Positions 39,240-48,203 of a stretch of DNA of 64,000 nucleotides are shown here, one piece after another. This stretch comes from Entomomonas asaccharolytica (GTDB lineage: Bacteria > Pseudomonadota > Gammaproteobacteria > Pseudomonadales > Pseudomonadaceae), in the NCBI RefSeq assembly GCF_016653615.1, contig NZ_CP067393.1:1007673-1071672 (forward strand), in the 5' to 3' direction. The first letter of the stretch is position 1; every line of letters starts with the position of its first letter. The notes beneath the pieces are model-generated. The model worked only from the letters and a program-made list of their open reading frames with translations, was not told where the DNA came from and did no database searches. The position numbers and the translations under genes were made by a program.

Positions 39240-39594
39240 ATATAATACTCTCTATTAGATAGGGTCAGGTCGTCCTGAAGTTATTGCGAAATGAGAAAGG
39301 TCGTCCTTTCTATTGGTTATTATAACATAAAAATTAAATAACAGAGGGATAAGCCATTATGCTACTCGCACAAACGAGTACATTAAATTGTTAGTTAAGT
39401 TTGAAAAAGGGAAAGTCCAAGGGATATAGTATATTAGGCGTTAGGGCGCTTAATGAAGATGCAGAGGATAGTTTGTTATTATAAAAAAATTGGCAAGTAT
39501 TTTTTGATTGTAAACAGCTTATTGTATTTTTCTGATCATCACTATTTGAAATTATAGTATGATAAACATTATTTTTTAGGTTAGAGGAATGATA
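39240..39594. other. Intergenic region between the SMR gene and the UbiH-family gene
   Basis: The left part holds the guanidine-II riboswitch of the SMR gene. The rest (about 39312-39580) is AT-rich with no convincing gene, though it must contain the promoters of the two divergent genes. A TATAAC on the minus strand lies near 39323-39333. Confidence 0.5.
39265..39311 (-). ncRNA. Guanidine-II (mini-ykkC) riboswitch
   Basis: In the minus-strand leader of the SMR gene are two short hairpins with identical ACGA loops. The first is AGAAAGG-ACGA-CCTTTCT (39294-39311) and the second TCAGG-ACGA-CCTGA (39265-39278), separated by a 15-nt linker. Two tandem hairpins with ACGR loops define the mini-ykkC motif, which binds guanidinium and exposes the ribosome-binding site. 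The second hairpin ends about 25 nt before the ATG, next to GAGAG. Gene context (SugE/Gdx exporter) is the classic one. Confidence 0.93.
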
Positions 39595-40818
39595 ATGCAA
39601 GCAGATATCGTCATTGTCGGTGCAGGCATGGTTGGCAGTACACTGGCTTTAGCATTAAAAGATTCTGGTTTAAGCATTGTGGTATTGGAAAGCAATGCAG
39701 CAAGCTATAAAGAATTTACTCCTGACACACCTTTTGAGCCTAGGGTAAGTGCAATTTCTATTGCTAGTCAACGTGTATTGCAACATGTGAATGCTTGGAA
39801 TGGTGTACTTGCAAGACGTTTATCCCCTTATAGCCAAATGTATGTTTGGGATGGTTCAGGTACTGGCCATATTGATTTTGATGCCGCTTCAGTACATCAG
39901 CCAATATTAGGTCATATTATTGAAAATAGAGTTATTCAAGACGCTTTATTAGAACAGTTAGAAGAAGCGAATGAAACTATTACCTTACTTCCTGAAGTCG
40001 AGTTAGAGTCTTTAGAGCGTACCGCAGAAGGTTGGAATATTGTTCTAAAAGATTGTTTACAGATTAAGGCTAAGTTAGTTGTAGGAGCAGATGGTGCACG
40101 CTCTAAAGTTCGTCAATTGGCAGATGTTAAAACCCGTGAATGGGATTATTTTCATCAAGCAGTTGTTACCAGTGTGCGTTGTGAGAAGCCTCATCAACAA
40201 ACTGCATGGCAACGTTTTACAGATGAAGGGCCGTTAGCTTTCTTGCCTTTATCGCTAGCAGGTGATGAGCATTGGTGTTCAATTGTATGGTCGTTACCTC
40301 CTACCAATGCTGAACAGGTGATGGCTTTGGATGATGAGGCGTTCTGTAAAAAATTATCTGAAACCTTTGAGTATAAATTAGGAAAAGTAGAGCATGCTGA
40401 TCCTAGGATGTGTATACCACTCCGTCAACGTCATGCTAAGCGTTATATTCAACAGGGTTTAGCAGTCATTGGTGATGCTGCACATGTTATACACCCATTA
40501 GCAGGACAAGGCGTTAATTTAGGCTTTATGGACGCAGCTGCTTTAGCTGAAACCTTACTTGAAGCAGTGGCTCAAACTGAAGATATTAGTAGTGTAAAAG
40601 TATTGGGTCGTTTTGAGCGTAATAGAATGCCCCATAATTTAGGTATGATGGCAGCGATGGAAACCTTTGAACGTTTATTCCAAGCCGATCCATTGCCTTT
40701 ACGTTGGCTTCGTAATACAGGGTTAAAAGTAGTTAATCAGTTACCAGAAGCTAAAGCCTTATTTATTCGCAGAGCATTAGGTATTGAAGGCTCTTTACCT
40801 AAGATGGCAATGGCTTAA
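39595..40818 (+). CDS. UbiH/UbiF/VisC-family FAD monooxygenase
   Basis: Aromatic-ring hydroxylase of ubiquinone synthesis. The ATG at 39595 has AGAGGA 6 nt upstream, so it is preferred to the ATG at 39589. FAD motifs are VIVGAGMVGSTLALAL, VGADGARSKVRQLA and VIGDAAHVIHPLAGQGVNLGFMDAAALAE. Length is 407 aa. Residues resemble UbiF/UbiI-type enzymes, but the exact ring position cannot be assigned by eye. A terminator follows. Confidence 0.9.
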   Translation: MQADIVIVGAGMVGSTLALALKDSGLSIVVLESNAASYKEFTPDTPFEPRVSAISIASQRVLQHVNAWNGVLARRLSPYSQMYVWDGSGTGHIDFDAASVHQPILGHIIENRVIQDALLEQLEEANETITLLPEVELESLERTAEGWNIVLKDCLQIKAKLVVGADGARSKVRQLADVKTREWDYFHQAVVTSVRCEKPHQQTAWQRFTDEGPLAFLPLSLAGDEHWCSIVWSLPPTNAEQVMALDDEAFCKKLSETFEYKLGKVEHADPRMCIPLRQRHAKRYIQQGLAVIGDAAHVIHPLAGQGVNLGFMDAAALAETLLEAVAQTEDISSVKVLGRFERNRMPHNLGMMAAMETFERLFQADPLPLRWLRNTGLKVVNQLPEAKALFIRRALGIEGSLPKMAMA

Positions 40819-40825
40819 ATGTATA

Positions 40826-40848
40826 AGCCCCTCTACTAGGGGCTTTTT
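40826..40848 (+). terminator. Terminator after the UbiH-family gene
   Basis: Seven-bp arms AGCCCCT/AGGGGCT with a CTACT loop, then TTTTCT, 8 nt after the stop codon. Confidence 0.88.
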
Positions 40849-40876
40849 CTTGAAAAATATAAGAGTAATCTAATTA

Positions 40877-41362
40877 ATGAAAAAAAATTTCTTCACGGTT
40901 TTACCATTAGTTATTACTTTTGCCGTTATTTTTGCATGGCAATTGTATGTAGAACAACCAACCCCAACTGTAGATCCAACAACTAACCAAACGACTAGTC
41001 AGCAACAAGTCGATCATAATCCAGCGACTAATAATCCTCAGTTGTTAGCAGCTTATAATAATCAGGTAGCTAAGCTACAAGTTAAGGGGCAAGGAATTAT
41101 TGTTAAAATATTAAAGGATGATTTAGAGGGTAGTCGCCACCAACGTTTATTACTAAGGGTAAACGATAACCAGACAGTTTTGATTGCACATAATATTGAT
41201 TTAGCGCCACGCATTGCTAATCCAGAGCTAGGAGATATAGTAGAGTTTTATGGTGAGTATGTGTGGAATAATAAAGGGGGCGTTATTCATTGGACGCATA
41301 AAGACCCACGTGGCAATCATACAGATGGTTGGTTACGTTATCATGGAAAAGTTTATCAGTAG
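40877..41362 (+). CDS. DUF3465-family secreted/anchored protein
   Basis: 161-aa protein with an N-terminal hydrophobic segment (residues 5-20) as signal anchor or uncleaved signal. A Thr/Gln-rich linker (residues 28-55) and a DUF3465 domain follow (GQGIIVKILKDDLEGSRHQRLLLRVN, VLIAHNIDLAPRI, GDIVEFYGEYVWNNKGGVIHWTHKDPRG, DGWLRYHGKVY). The domain looks like a small OB-like beta barrel. No biochemical function is known to me. It stands alone between two terminators. Confidence 0.85.
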   Translation: MKKNFFTVLPLVITFAVIFAWQLYVEQPTPTVDPTTNQTTSQQQVDHNPATNNPQLLAAYNNQVAKLQVKGQGIIVKILKDDLEGSRHQRLLLRVNDNQTVLIAHNIDLAPRIANPELGDIVEFYGEYVWNNKGGVIHWTHKDPRGNHTDGWLRYHGKVYQ

Positions 41363-41378
41363 TATTTAATAACTAAGT

Positions 41379-41405
41379 TCTCCACTATTAATTAGTGGAG
41401 ATTTT
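41379..41405 (+). terminator. Terminator after the DUF3465 gene
   Basis: Nine-bp arms TCTCCACTA and complement around a TTAAT-type loop, then TTTT. It lies between the DUF3465 gene and convergent hemA. Confidence 0.8.
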
Positions 41406-41434
41406 GGTAGTAAAAAGTTAATCAAGTTAGTCAG

Positions 41435-42643
41435 TTAATCTACAAACTTTAGGTTTAAGGTTTTCCATACTTCAGTAAGTGCTTGCACCAAATGATGGAT
41501 ATGATGGTCTGTGTGCAATGGCGTAGGAGTTATTCTTAACCGCTCAGTACCCCTTGGTACTGTGGGGTAGTTAATAGGTTGAATATAGATATTATGGTTT
41601 TCTAATAAAAGTTGACTAGCCGCTTTACATTTTTCGGCATCACCGACCATCACAGGGATAATATGCGTTTCTGTAATTAGTTGTGGCAGTTTAGCTTCAG
41701 CTAATGCTTGTTTGGCCTTTCTAACTTGCTGTTGTTGTAATTGACGTTCAATGTTGGATTGTTTCAAGTGTTGTACAGAAGCTGTTGCAGCAGAAGCCAC
41801 TGATGGGGGTAGAGCAGTAGAGAAAATAAAACCAGGTGCATAACTGCGAATAGCATCAATAATATTAGCATTCGCTGCAAGGTAACCACCCATTACCCCA
41901 AAAGCTTTGCCTAAAGTCGCCTCAATAACATCAATACGTTGCATTGCTTCTACTTGCTCAGCATAGCCACCACCACGTTTACCATACATACCAATAGCGT
42001 GTACCTCATCAATATAGGTCATGGCTTGGTATTTTTCAGCAAGATCACAAATAGCATGGATAGGGGCTATATCACCATCCATTGAGTAAATACTTTCAAA
42101 TACAATAAGTTTTGGACGATCATCTGCTTCTTTTAATAATTGTTCTAAATGGTTAAGATCATTATGTCTAAAAATAACTTTATCACAATAAGATTGCTTA
42201 ACACCTTCAATCATTGAATTATGGTTATAAGCATCTGAAAGAATTAAACAGTTAGGAATTAATTTAGCAAGGGTAGAAATCCCCGTTTGATTAGACACGT
42301 AACCAGAGGTAAAAACTAAGGCGGCTTGTTTATGGTGTAGGTCGGCTAGTTCTTGTTCAAGCTCAACAATAGCATGACTATTGCCAGAGATATTACGTGT
42401 GCCACCTGCACCTGTGCCATAACGCTGCGCTGTAGTACACATAGCCTCAATAACAGCAGGATGATGCCCCATACCTAAATAATCATTAGAACACCAAACC
42501 ACAATTTGTTGGGTTCCTTCAGGTGAGTGCCAAAAGGCTAAAGGGAATTGACCCACAATGCGTTCAATATCTGTAAAAATACGATAGCGACGTTCTGTGT
42601 GTAGTTTATCTAATGCTGTATTAAAGAAATCTTGGTAGTTCAT
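41435..42643 (-). CDS. hemA: 5-aminolevulinate synthase (C4 / Shemin pathway)
   Basis: PLP enzyme of the alpha-oxoamine synthase family that condenses glycine with succinyl-CoA to 5-aminolevulinate. ALAS is distinguished from BioF and Kbl by [89 protein letters not shown] with the PLP lysine, and [21 protein letters not shown]. The ATG at 42643 (MNYQDFF) aligns with family starts, and the GTG at 42661 is an alternative. Length is 402 aa. Gammaproteobacteria normally use glutamyl-tRNA reductase, so horizontal origin is likely. Codon use looks like its neighbours. Confidence 0.93.
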   Translation of the reverse strand: MNYQDFFNTALDKLHTERRYRIFTDIERIVGQFPLAFWHSPEGTQQIVVWCSNDYLGMGHHPAVIEAMCTTAQRYGTGAGGTRNISGNSHAIVELEQELADLHHKQAALVFTSGYVSNQTGISTLAKLIPNCLILSDAYNHNSMIEGVKQSYCDKVIFRHNDLNHLEQLLKEADDRPKLIVFESIYSMDGDIAPIHAICDLAEKYQAMTYIDEVHAIGMYGKRGGGYAEQVEAMQRIDVIEATLGKAFGVMGGYLAANANIIDAIRSYAPGFIFSTALPPSVASAATASVQHLKQSNIERQLQQQQVRKAKQALAEAKLPQLITETHIIPVMVGDAEKCKAASQLLLENHNIYIQPINYPTVPRGTERLRITPTPLHTDHHIHHLVQALTEVWKTLNLKFVD

Positions 42644-42972
42644 TACTGAGTAGCTAATCACTGGCTGTTAAAATAAATAAAGTAAAAAATGCGTTTAGTA
42701 AGTTTATAGTTTTGAGAAACATAGTTAATGCAAATCGATAGTTATTTGTTTACTACGGTTCTTTTTAGTTGGCTAATTATACTCCAATCTAATTTTTTTT
42801 TAAGAAAAAATCCTTCATATCGTTAAAAAATAGAGAAAATATTATTGATAACTATTGTTCTTTTGCGCTATAAGTTCTAGCATAGTGGTCATAATTTTTA
42901 ACATCTATTTGTAAACTCTCATAGTCGCTTAGTGTCAATAATCACTAACACACAACAATAATGGAGAATAAT
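42644..42972. other. Intergenic region between hemA and gabD
   Basis: About 330 bp of AT-rich DNA between divergent genes, with several A/T runs. It must contain the two promoters. I see no gene, riboswitch or clear operator. Confidence 0.5.
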
Positions 42973-44415
42973 ATGCAATTGAAAGACACCAGTCTATTTC
43001 GCCAACAAGCTTATGTGGATGGTAAATGGTTAGATGCTGACGGCGGTAAAACTATTGAAGTAACTAATCCAGCAACAGGTGAAGTAATTGGTACGGTGCC
43101 TAAAATGGGTGCTGCTGAAACTAAACGTGCTATTGAGGCTGCTAATAAAGCCCTGCCAGCATGGCGAGCTAAAACAGCAAAAGAGCGTTCAGTTATTATT
43201 CGCCGTTGGTACGATTTATTAATTCAACATCAAGAAGATTTAGCTTTAATCTTAACCACTGAACAAGGTAAACCCTTAGCAGAAGCTAAAGGTGAAATTG
43301 TGTATGGTGCTTCTTATTTAGATTGGTTCTCAGAAGAAGCTAAACGTGTGTATGGTGATGTGATTCCAGGTCATATGACAGATAAGCGCGTGGTGGTTAT
43401 TAAACAACCTATTGGTGTGACTGCTGCTATTACGCCTTGGAATTTCCCTAATGCAATGATTACCCGTAAAGCTGGTCCTGCATTGGCTGCTGGTTGTACA
43501 ATGATTATCAAACCAGCAAGTGCTACGCCTTTTTCAGCCTTGGCTTTAGTTGAGCTTGCTGAGCGTGCAGGTGTTCCTGCTGGCGTATTAAGTGTGGTAA
43601 CAGGTTCAGCAGGTGAAATTGGTAATGAATTAACCAGTAATCCAATTATTCGTAAACTCTCTTTCACAGGTTCTACTGAAATTGGCCGTGATTTAATGGC
43701 ACAGTGTGCAAAAGATATTAAGAAAGTATCTTTAGAATTAGGTGGAAATGCACCCTTTATCGTATTCGATGATGCGGATTTAGATGCCGCTGTTGAAGGG
43801 GCAATGATTTCTAAATACCGTAATTCAGGGCAAACTTGTGTTTGTGCCAATCGCTTATATGTGCAAGATAGTATTTATGATGCCTTTATTGAGAAATTTA
43901 AAGCAGCTGTTGCCAAATTGAAGATAGGTAATGGGGCTGAAACAGGAATTACTACAGGTCCTATGATTGATGGTAAAGCGGTAGAAAAAGTACAAGAGCA
44001 TATTGAAGATGCGGTAAGTAAAGGTGCTAAAGTAGTTGCAGGTGGTAAAGCATTAGGTGGTAATTTCTTTGAGCCTACCATTTTAGCCAATGTACCTAAA
44101 GATGCTAAAGTATCTAAAGAAGAAACCTTTGGACCCTTAGCTCCTGTATTCCGCTTTAAAACAGAACAAGAAGTGATTGAATACGCCAATGATACTGAAT
44201 TTGGTTTAGCCTCTTACTTCTATGCCAAAGATATGTCGCGTGTAATTCGTGTTTCTGAAGCGTTAGAATATGGTATGGTAGCTATCAATACTGGCTTATT
44301 ATCTAATGAAATGGCACCTTTTGGTGGTGTTAAAGCTTCTGGTTTAGGCCGTGAAGGTTCTAAATACGGAATAGAAGATTATTTAGAAATTAAATATTTA
44401 TGTATTAGTATTTAA
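42973..44415 (+). CDS. gabD: NADP-dependent succinate-semialdehyde dehydrogenase GabD
   Basis: Second step of GABA catabolism, giving succinate. The ATG at 42973 has GGAG 6 nt upstream, so the earlier ATG (4 residues longer) is less likely. Aldehyde-dehydrogenase hallmarks are TPWNFPNAMITRKAGPALAAGC, FTGSTEIGR, catalytic Glu in SLELGGNAPF and catalytic Cys in NSGQTCVCANR, with ETFGPLAPVFRF. Length is 480 aa. It precedes gabT by 110 nt, and the two form a GABA-to-succinate route. Confidence 0.96.
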   Translation: MQLKDTSLFRQQAYVDGKWLDADGGKTIEVTNPATGEVIGTVPKMGAAETKRAIEAANKALPAWRAKTAKERSVIIRRWYDLLIQHQEDLALILTTEQGKPLAEAKGEIVYGASYLDWFSEEAKRVYGDVIPGHMTDKRVVVIKQPIGVTAAITPWNFPNAMITRKAGPALAAGCTMIIKPASATPFSALALVELAERAGVPAGVLSVVTGSAGEIGNELTSNPIIRKLSFTGSTEIGRDLMAQCAKDIKKVSLELGGNAPFIVFDDADLDAAVEGAMISKYRNSGQTCVCANRLYVQDSIYDAFIEKFKAAVAKLKIGNGAETGITTGPMIDGKAVEKVQEHIEDAVSKGAKVVAGGKALGGNFFEPTILANVPKDAKVSKEETFGPLAPVFRFKTEQEVIEYANDTEFGLASYFYAKDMSRVIRVSEALEYGMVAINTGLLSNEMAPFGGVKASGLGREGSKYGIEDYLEIKYLCISI

Positions 44416-44426
44416 TTATTGGTGAT

Positions 44427-44478
44427 TTCAGAAACATTGGCAGTCGATCATCGTATGCTGCCAATGTAATCTTCTGAA
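44427..44478 (+). promoter_or_regulatory. Long interrupted hairpin in the gabD-gabT spacer
   Basis: Ten-bp arms ACATTGGCAG/CTGCCAATGT (44434-44443, 44458-44467) are extended outward by TTCAGA/TCTGAA (44427-44432, 44473-44478). No T-run follows, so it is not a standard terminator. It could stabilise or process the intercistronic mRNA. Confidence 0.45.
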
Positions 44479-44525
44479 GTCGTATCCTAACCCCGACTGG
44501 ATCGATGAACAGTCAAGAGGACATT

Positions 44526-45905
44526 ATGGCTAAACAAGTAAAAGCAACTAAATCAGTAAAACCAACAAAAGCACCAGCTAAAGTAGCAAAACCAGCTGCT
44601 AAAGCAGTGAAGCAAGCTAAACAAACCAATGCTAAATTATTTAAGCGTCGTGCTGCAGCGGTAGCTAATGGTGTGAGTATGATTCACCCAGTAGCTGTAG
44701 AGCGCGCAGAGAATGCTAAAATTTGGGACGTTGAAGGTAAAGAATATTTAGATTTTGCGGGTGGTATTGCGGTATTAAATAGTGGTCACTTACACCCAAA
44801 AGTAGTAAGCGCTGTTCAACAACAATTAACTAAAGTAACTCATACTTGTTTCCAAGTAGTGGCTTATGAGCCTTATATTGAGCTTTGTGAAAAAATTAAT
44901 GAATTAGTTCCTGGTAAATTCCCTAAGAAAACATTGCTAGTGACTACTGGTTCAGAAGCTGTTGAAAATGCGGTGAAGATTGCCCGTGCAGCGACAGGTC
45001 GTCAAGGTGTAATCGTATTTGATGCGGCTTATCATGGCCGTACTATGTACACGCTTGCTATGACTGGCAAGAAAGTGCCTTATGCTGCTGGTATGGGTTT
45101 AATGCCTGGTGGCGTGTATCGCGCATTATTTCCACGTAAGTTACATGGTGTTAGTGTTGCAGAAGCATTAGCCAGTGTTGAGCGTATCTTTAAAAATGAT
45201 GCTGAACCACGCGATATTGCAGCGATTGTACTCGAACCTGTGCAAGGTGAGGGTGGTTTCTATGCGGCACCAAAAGAGTTCTTTAAAGGTTTGCGTGAAA
45301 TCTGTGATAAACATGGTATTGTATTAATCGCTGATGAAGTACAAACAGGTGCAGGCCGTACTGGTACTTTCTTTGCGATGGAACAAATGGGTGTTGCTGC
45401 TGATTTAACGACATTTGCTAAATCGATTGCAGGTGGCTTCCCATTAGCGGGTGTATGTGGTCGTGCCGAATTAGTAGATTCTATTCCTCCTGGAGGTTTA
45501 GGTGGTACTTATGCAGGTAACCCTCTTTCTTGTGCGGCAGCATTGGCTGTAATTGATGTATTTAAAGAAGAGAAATTACTGGATCGTGCTAATAAGCTAG
45601 GCGCAAAAGTTAATAAAGCATTAACGGCCATTCAGAAGAAACATCCTACTATTGCTGAGATTCGTATTACAGGTGCAATGATTGCGTTTGAATTAATGGA
45701 TAAGAAAACCCATAAACCAAATGCTGAATTAGTCGCTAAGATTGTAGAACGTGCCCGTGAGAAAGGTTTATTATTACTTTCATGTGGTTCTTACTACAAT
45801 ATTATGCGTATCCTAGTACCTTTAACTATTTCGGATGCGGATTTAGATAAAGGTTTAAATATTATCGCTGAGTGTTTTGCTGAGTTAGATAAAGGTAAAA
45901 AGTAA
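44526..45905 (+). CDS. gabT: 4-aminobutyrate aminotransferase GabT with Lys/Ala-rich N-terminal tail
   Basis: PLP enzyme that transfers the amino group of GABA to 2-oxoglutarate. The class-III core begins near NAKLFKRRAAAVANG and has WDVEGKEYLDFAGGIAVLNSGHLHP, TTGSEAVENAVKIARAATGR, IADEVQTGAGRTG and the PLP-lysine TFAKSIAGGFPLAGV. AGAGGA lies 6 nt before the ATG at 44526. Ahead of the core is a tail of about 35 residues made mainly of Lys, Ala, Pro, Val and Thr, resembling histone H1 or AlgP-type repeats. Typical GabT enzymes lack it. The enzyme itself looks complete. Confidence 0.93.
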   Translation: MAKQVKATKSVKPTKAPAKVAKPAAKAVKQAKQTNAKLFKRRAAAVANGVSMIHPVAVERAENAKIWDVEGKEYLDFAGGIAVLNSGHLHPKVVSAVQQQLTKVTHTCFQVVAYEPYIELCEKINELVPGKFPKKTLLVTTGSEAVENAVKIARAATGRQGVIVFDAAYHGRTMYTLAMTGKKVPYAAGMGLMPGGVYRALFPRKLHGVSVAEALASVERIFKNDAEPRDIAAIVLEPVQGEGGFYAAPKEFFKGLREICDKHGIVLIADEVQTGAGRTGTFFAMEQMGVAADLTTFAKSIAGGFPLAGVCGRAELVDSIPPGGLGGTYAGNPLSCAAALAVIDVFKEEKLLDRANKLGAKVNKALTAIQKKHPTIAEIRITGAMIAFELMDKKTHKPNAELVAKIVERAREKGLLLLSCGSYYNIMRILVPLTISDADLDKGLNIIAECFAELDKGKK

Positions 45906-45926
45906 TTTATCTGATCTTTTAGTAAT

Positions 45927-45956
45927 AAAAAACCCATCATTATGATGGGTTTTTTT
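45927..45956. terminator. Bidirectional terminator after gabT
   Basis: Perfect 13-bp arms AAAAAACCCATCA and complement with a TTA loop. The A- and T-runs serve gabT and the convergent small gene. Confidence 0.9.
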
Positions 45957-45971
45957 ATATATAAAATAAAA

Positions 45972-46256
45972 TTATTTTTTCTTAGTTTTTTTCTTCTTAT
46001 TGGTTTTTTTACTACTAGCTAATGGAAATGCTTTCTCAAAAGCATTATGAAGCTCTTGTAGATTTTTCTCATGAATATCATGGATACGTTTGCTACGTTG
46101 TTGATTAAAATTAACTAGATTATTGTCAGTTGTTTTTTTCATAAAAAGCGCATTGCGTAAACTTAACAAGATAAAAATAGTCTGGAAAATAGTGATAGTC
46201 AAGCTTAGTTTACCCTTATTCAATAAATTATCAAAATGTGTTTGTTGATTATCCAT
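45972..46256 (-). CDS. Small hypothetical membrane protein with Lys-rich C-terminus
   Basis: A 94-aa protein I do not recognise. One hydrophobic helix (residues about 18-35, LSLTITIFQTIFILLSL) is followed by a polar region and a C-terminus of almost only Lys, Thr and Asn. The ATG has no obvious ribosome-binding site. A start at the internal ATG (MKKTTDNN) would remove the helix. A real gene is likely because it ends at a shared terminator, but confidence is limited. Confidence 0.5.
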   Translation of the reverse strand: MDNQQTHFDNLLNKGKLSLTITIFQTIFILLSLRNALFMKKTTDNNLVNFNQQRSKRIHDIHEKNLQELHNAFEKAFPLASSKKTNKKKKTKKK

Positions 46257-46514
46257 AAGAGATTGTCTTTATTGAACTATTGATGAAAGTAGTTAGTTTT
46301 ATGAATCCAATATTATTAAGAAATAAGTTTTATTAGAAAAATAGAATAGATACTGGCTTTATTACTTACTTTGTTCTAAAGTGGTTGTTTTTAAAGACAA
46401 CTCTTGTTATTTCTTGAAACAGTAATTTAGTAAAACTACTTTGATCGAGTTATTTAACATGATTAAAATTATTTTTTTAATTAATCCTTTCCTTGTGAAA
46501 TTGGGGATAGCTTA

Positions 46515-47333
46515 ATGGATGCTAAAGATTTTTATACAATAGCAGATAACAATGTATTGAAGTTTGCAGAACACACAGATTTAACAGAGGACGAAAAATG
46601 GTTAGTTGCTTTAGGTGGGATTTTTTCTAGCCTAGCAGGAGACAATGTAAATAGTATTGAAACTGGGCGTAGTAACCAAGAAATTAGAGAATCATTACGT
46701 AAAAATTGGTTAATTAATGACCGAGCGACTTTTGAGCAGGCAGCTTTACGATTGGCTATTGGTGAGAAAAGAGACCTCTATCTATCTCGTCTAACAATGT
46801 TACGCCGCTTTTTTGACTTTTTTGATAATTCTAATGTTGCGGTTAAGTTTGTTGCAAATTTTTCACCTTTATTGGCTATGGATTGGTATCAAACTAGAAC
46901 AAAAGAAGACTTACGTAAAATAGCTAGAGAAGAGTTAGAGTTAGATCGTTTTGCTAAATCAGGTAGTAAAAAAAGCGAAGAGCTATTTGCTTTGTTAAAA
47001 AATACCAATGAATGGCGGAAGAAATTAGACAAAGTGGGTGACTATCATCAGATAAATGATTTAGTGGCATGGGATGCAGTATGCTTAGTTAATTTGGCGC
47101 GTTGTGCAACACAGATTCATTTTATTGATCGTACGGAATTTGTTAAATATGCTGGCACTATCAAAAAGCAAGTACAAGCTGCTTATAATAGTTGGAATGA
47201 AGCTGCTCTTGGTTATTTAATGGGCACGTTCTTATGGCAATATTCAGAAAATAAAGCAAAAACAGTTATTAGAACAACTTGCCAATATTTAGAAGATCCT
47301 AGAACTTTGGTTCATACGGTTAAATTTAAATAA
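46515..47333 (+). CDS. DUF1266-like cytoplasmic protein
   Basis: A 272-aa soluble, helical protein with no signal peptide. The C-terminal part (LVAWDAVCLVNLARCATQIHFIDRTEF, AYNSWNEAALGYLMGTFLW) fits the DUF1266 pattern of a W-D...R/N-LAR segment followed by a SW...y..G.f.w segment. Its role is unknown. DUF1266 proteins often occur near polymorphic-toxin or immunity loci, but nothing of that kind is adjacent. The gene is monocistronic. Confidence 0.6.
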   Translation: MDAKDFYTIADNNVLKFAEHTDLTEDEKWLVALGGIFSSLAGDNVNSIETGRSNQEIRESLRKNWLINDRATFEQAALRLAIGEKRDLYLSRLTMLRRFFDFFDNSNVAVKFVANFSPLLAMDWYQTRTKEDLRKIAREELELDRFAKSGSKKSEELFALLKNTNEWRKKLDKVGDYHQINDLVAWDAVCLVNLARCATQIHFIDRTEFVKYAGTIKKQVQAAYNSWNEAALGYLMGTFLWQYSENKAKTVIRTTCQYLEDPRTLVHTVKFK

Positions 47334-47564
47334 TAGTATGTTAATTAGCACAACAGTTAGCCAAGGTATTCTATGACTTGGTTGAGTAAGCCACTACAAT
47401 AGCTATATCTGTAGTTAATTATCCACAAGTATTCGTTAACTATTCGCTAACAGGAACTACTTATCGTCTACAGCTAGCACTTTTAGTTATACTGCTGAGT
47501 AGTAATACTATGACGATAAAAATTCTTTTTTAGGTATGGACATGGTTAGTCCATACCCTGAGGT

Positions 47565-47804
47565 TTATTGATTATTAAAGGAGTCAGGTGTTAATTGGGC
47601 TTGTTCAAGAACTATATTTTTAGCATGTAATCCTTTATTCCCTTGCTCTATTTCGAACAGAACGTGTTGACCTGCTTTAAGCGTTTTATACCCATCTATC
47701 TGTATGGATGAATAGTGTACAAATAAATCCTCGCTGTGTGTCTCTGATGAAATGAAACCATAACCTTTGGTGTTATTGAACCATTTAACTTTGCCACGTA
47801 GCAT
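47565..47804 (-). CDS. cspD: Cold-shock-domain protein, CspD-like
   Basis: Single cold-shock domain of 79 aa that binds single-stranded nucleic acid. RNP-1 is KGYGFISS and RNP-2 is LFVHYSSI. HYSSIQIDGYKTLKAGQHVLFEIEQGNKGLHAKNI is close to Pseudomonas CspD. The ATG at 47804 (MLRGKVKWFN) has AAGGA 8 nt upstream and matches family starts, so the ATG two codons earlier is less likely. CspD in E. coli inhibits replication in stationary phase. That role is not shown here. Confidence 0.93.
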   Translation of the reverse strand: MLRGKVKWFNNTKGYGFISSETHSEDLFVHYSSIQIDGYKTLKAGQHVLFEIEQGNKGLHAKNIVLEQAQLTPDSFNNQ

Positions 47805-48203
47805 ATACATCTTCCTTATGATTTGAGAACCCTTATAATAAATAGACTGTACAAAGTACAGCTCCCAATTTACTGGCTTTGCTTTATGATTGGCCAGCCT
47901 ATTATTATATAATGAAATAGTTAAATTTAGTTTGTTTGTTTAACCGATTTGTGCAAAATTTCATTACAGAAATTTACATAATCACGGGAATAATAATTGT
48001 TTTTCAAAAACTAGAAAATAATACTAAAGTTTATAATCGAATTATTTCATTAGACGTAAGACTAACATTCAAGAAACCGTAATACAGTAGTGAGCATAGT
48101 CAATTAACGTGTTATATCGTAAAATAGCAATTATTAGTTGTATACAAAATACTGGATAGACAGTAGTATAATTCTTTTTATATAAGTTTTTAGGAACCGT
48201 CAA
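47805..48203. other. Intergenic region between cspD and dapA
   Basis: About 400 bp without a gene. The cspD side (5' leader) holds a small dyad CTGTAC-AAA-GTACAG at 47847-47861 and A/T-rich -10-like sequences. The dapA side has a TATAAT near 48166. I see no riboswitch; a lysine-riboswitch fold was not recognised. Confidence 0.45.

Noticed and set aside
39391-39588. Minus-strand open frame of about 65 codons between the SMR and UbiH-family genes
   Set aside because: Composition is unlike a protein, there is no ribosome-binding site, and it overlaps the expected promoter of the UbiH-family gene.
43371-44189. Long antisense open frames inside gabD
   Set aside because: They lie opposite a strongly conserved enzyme, resemble no family and have no ribosome-binding site.
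47419-47427. Perfect DnaA box TTATCCACA in the spacer between the DUF1266-like gene and cspD
   Set aside because: It is isolated, with no further boxes or AT-rich element next to it, so it is probably chance or a minor DnaA site.
47533-47557. Hairpin GGTATGGAC/GTCCATACC downstream of cspD
   Set aside because: On the cspD strand it is followed by A residues rather than T, so it does not fit an intrinsic terminator. It is too weak to call.
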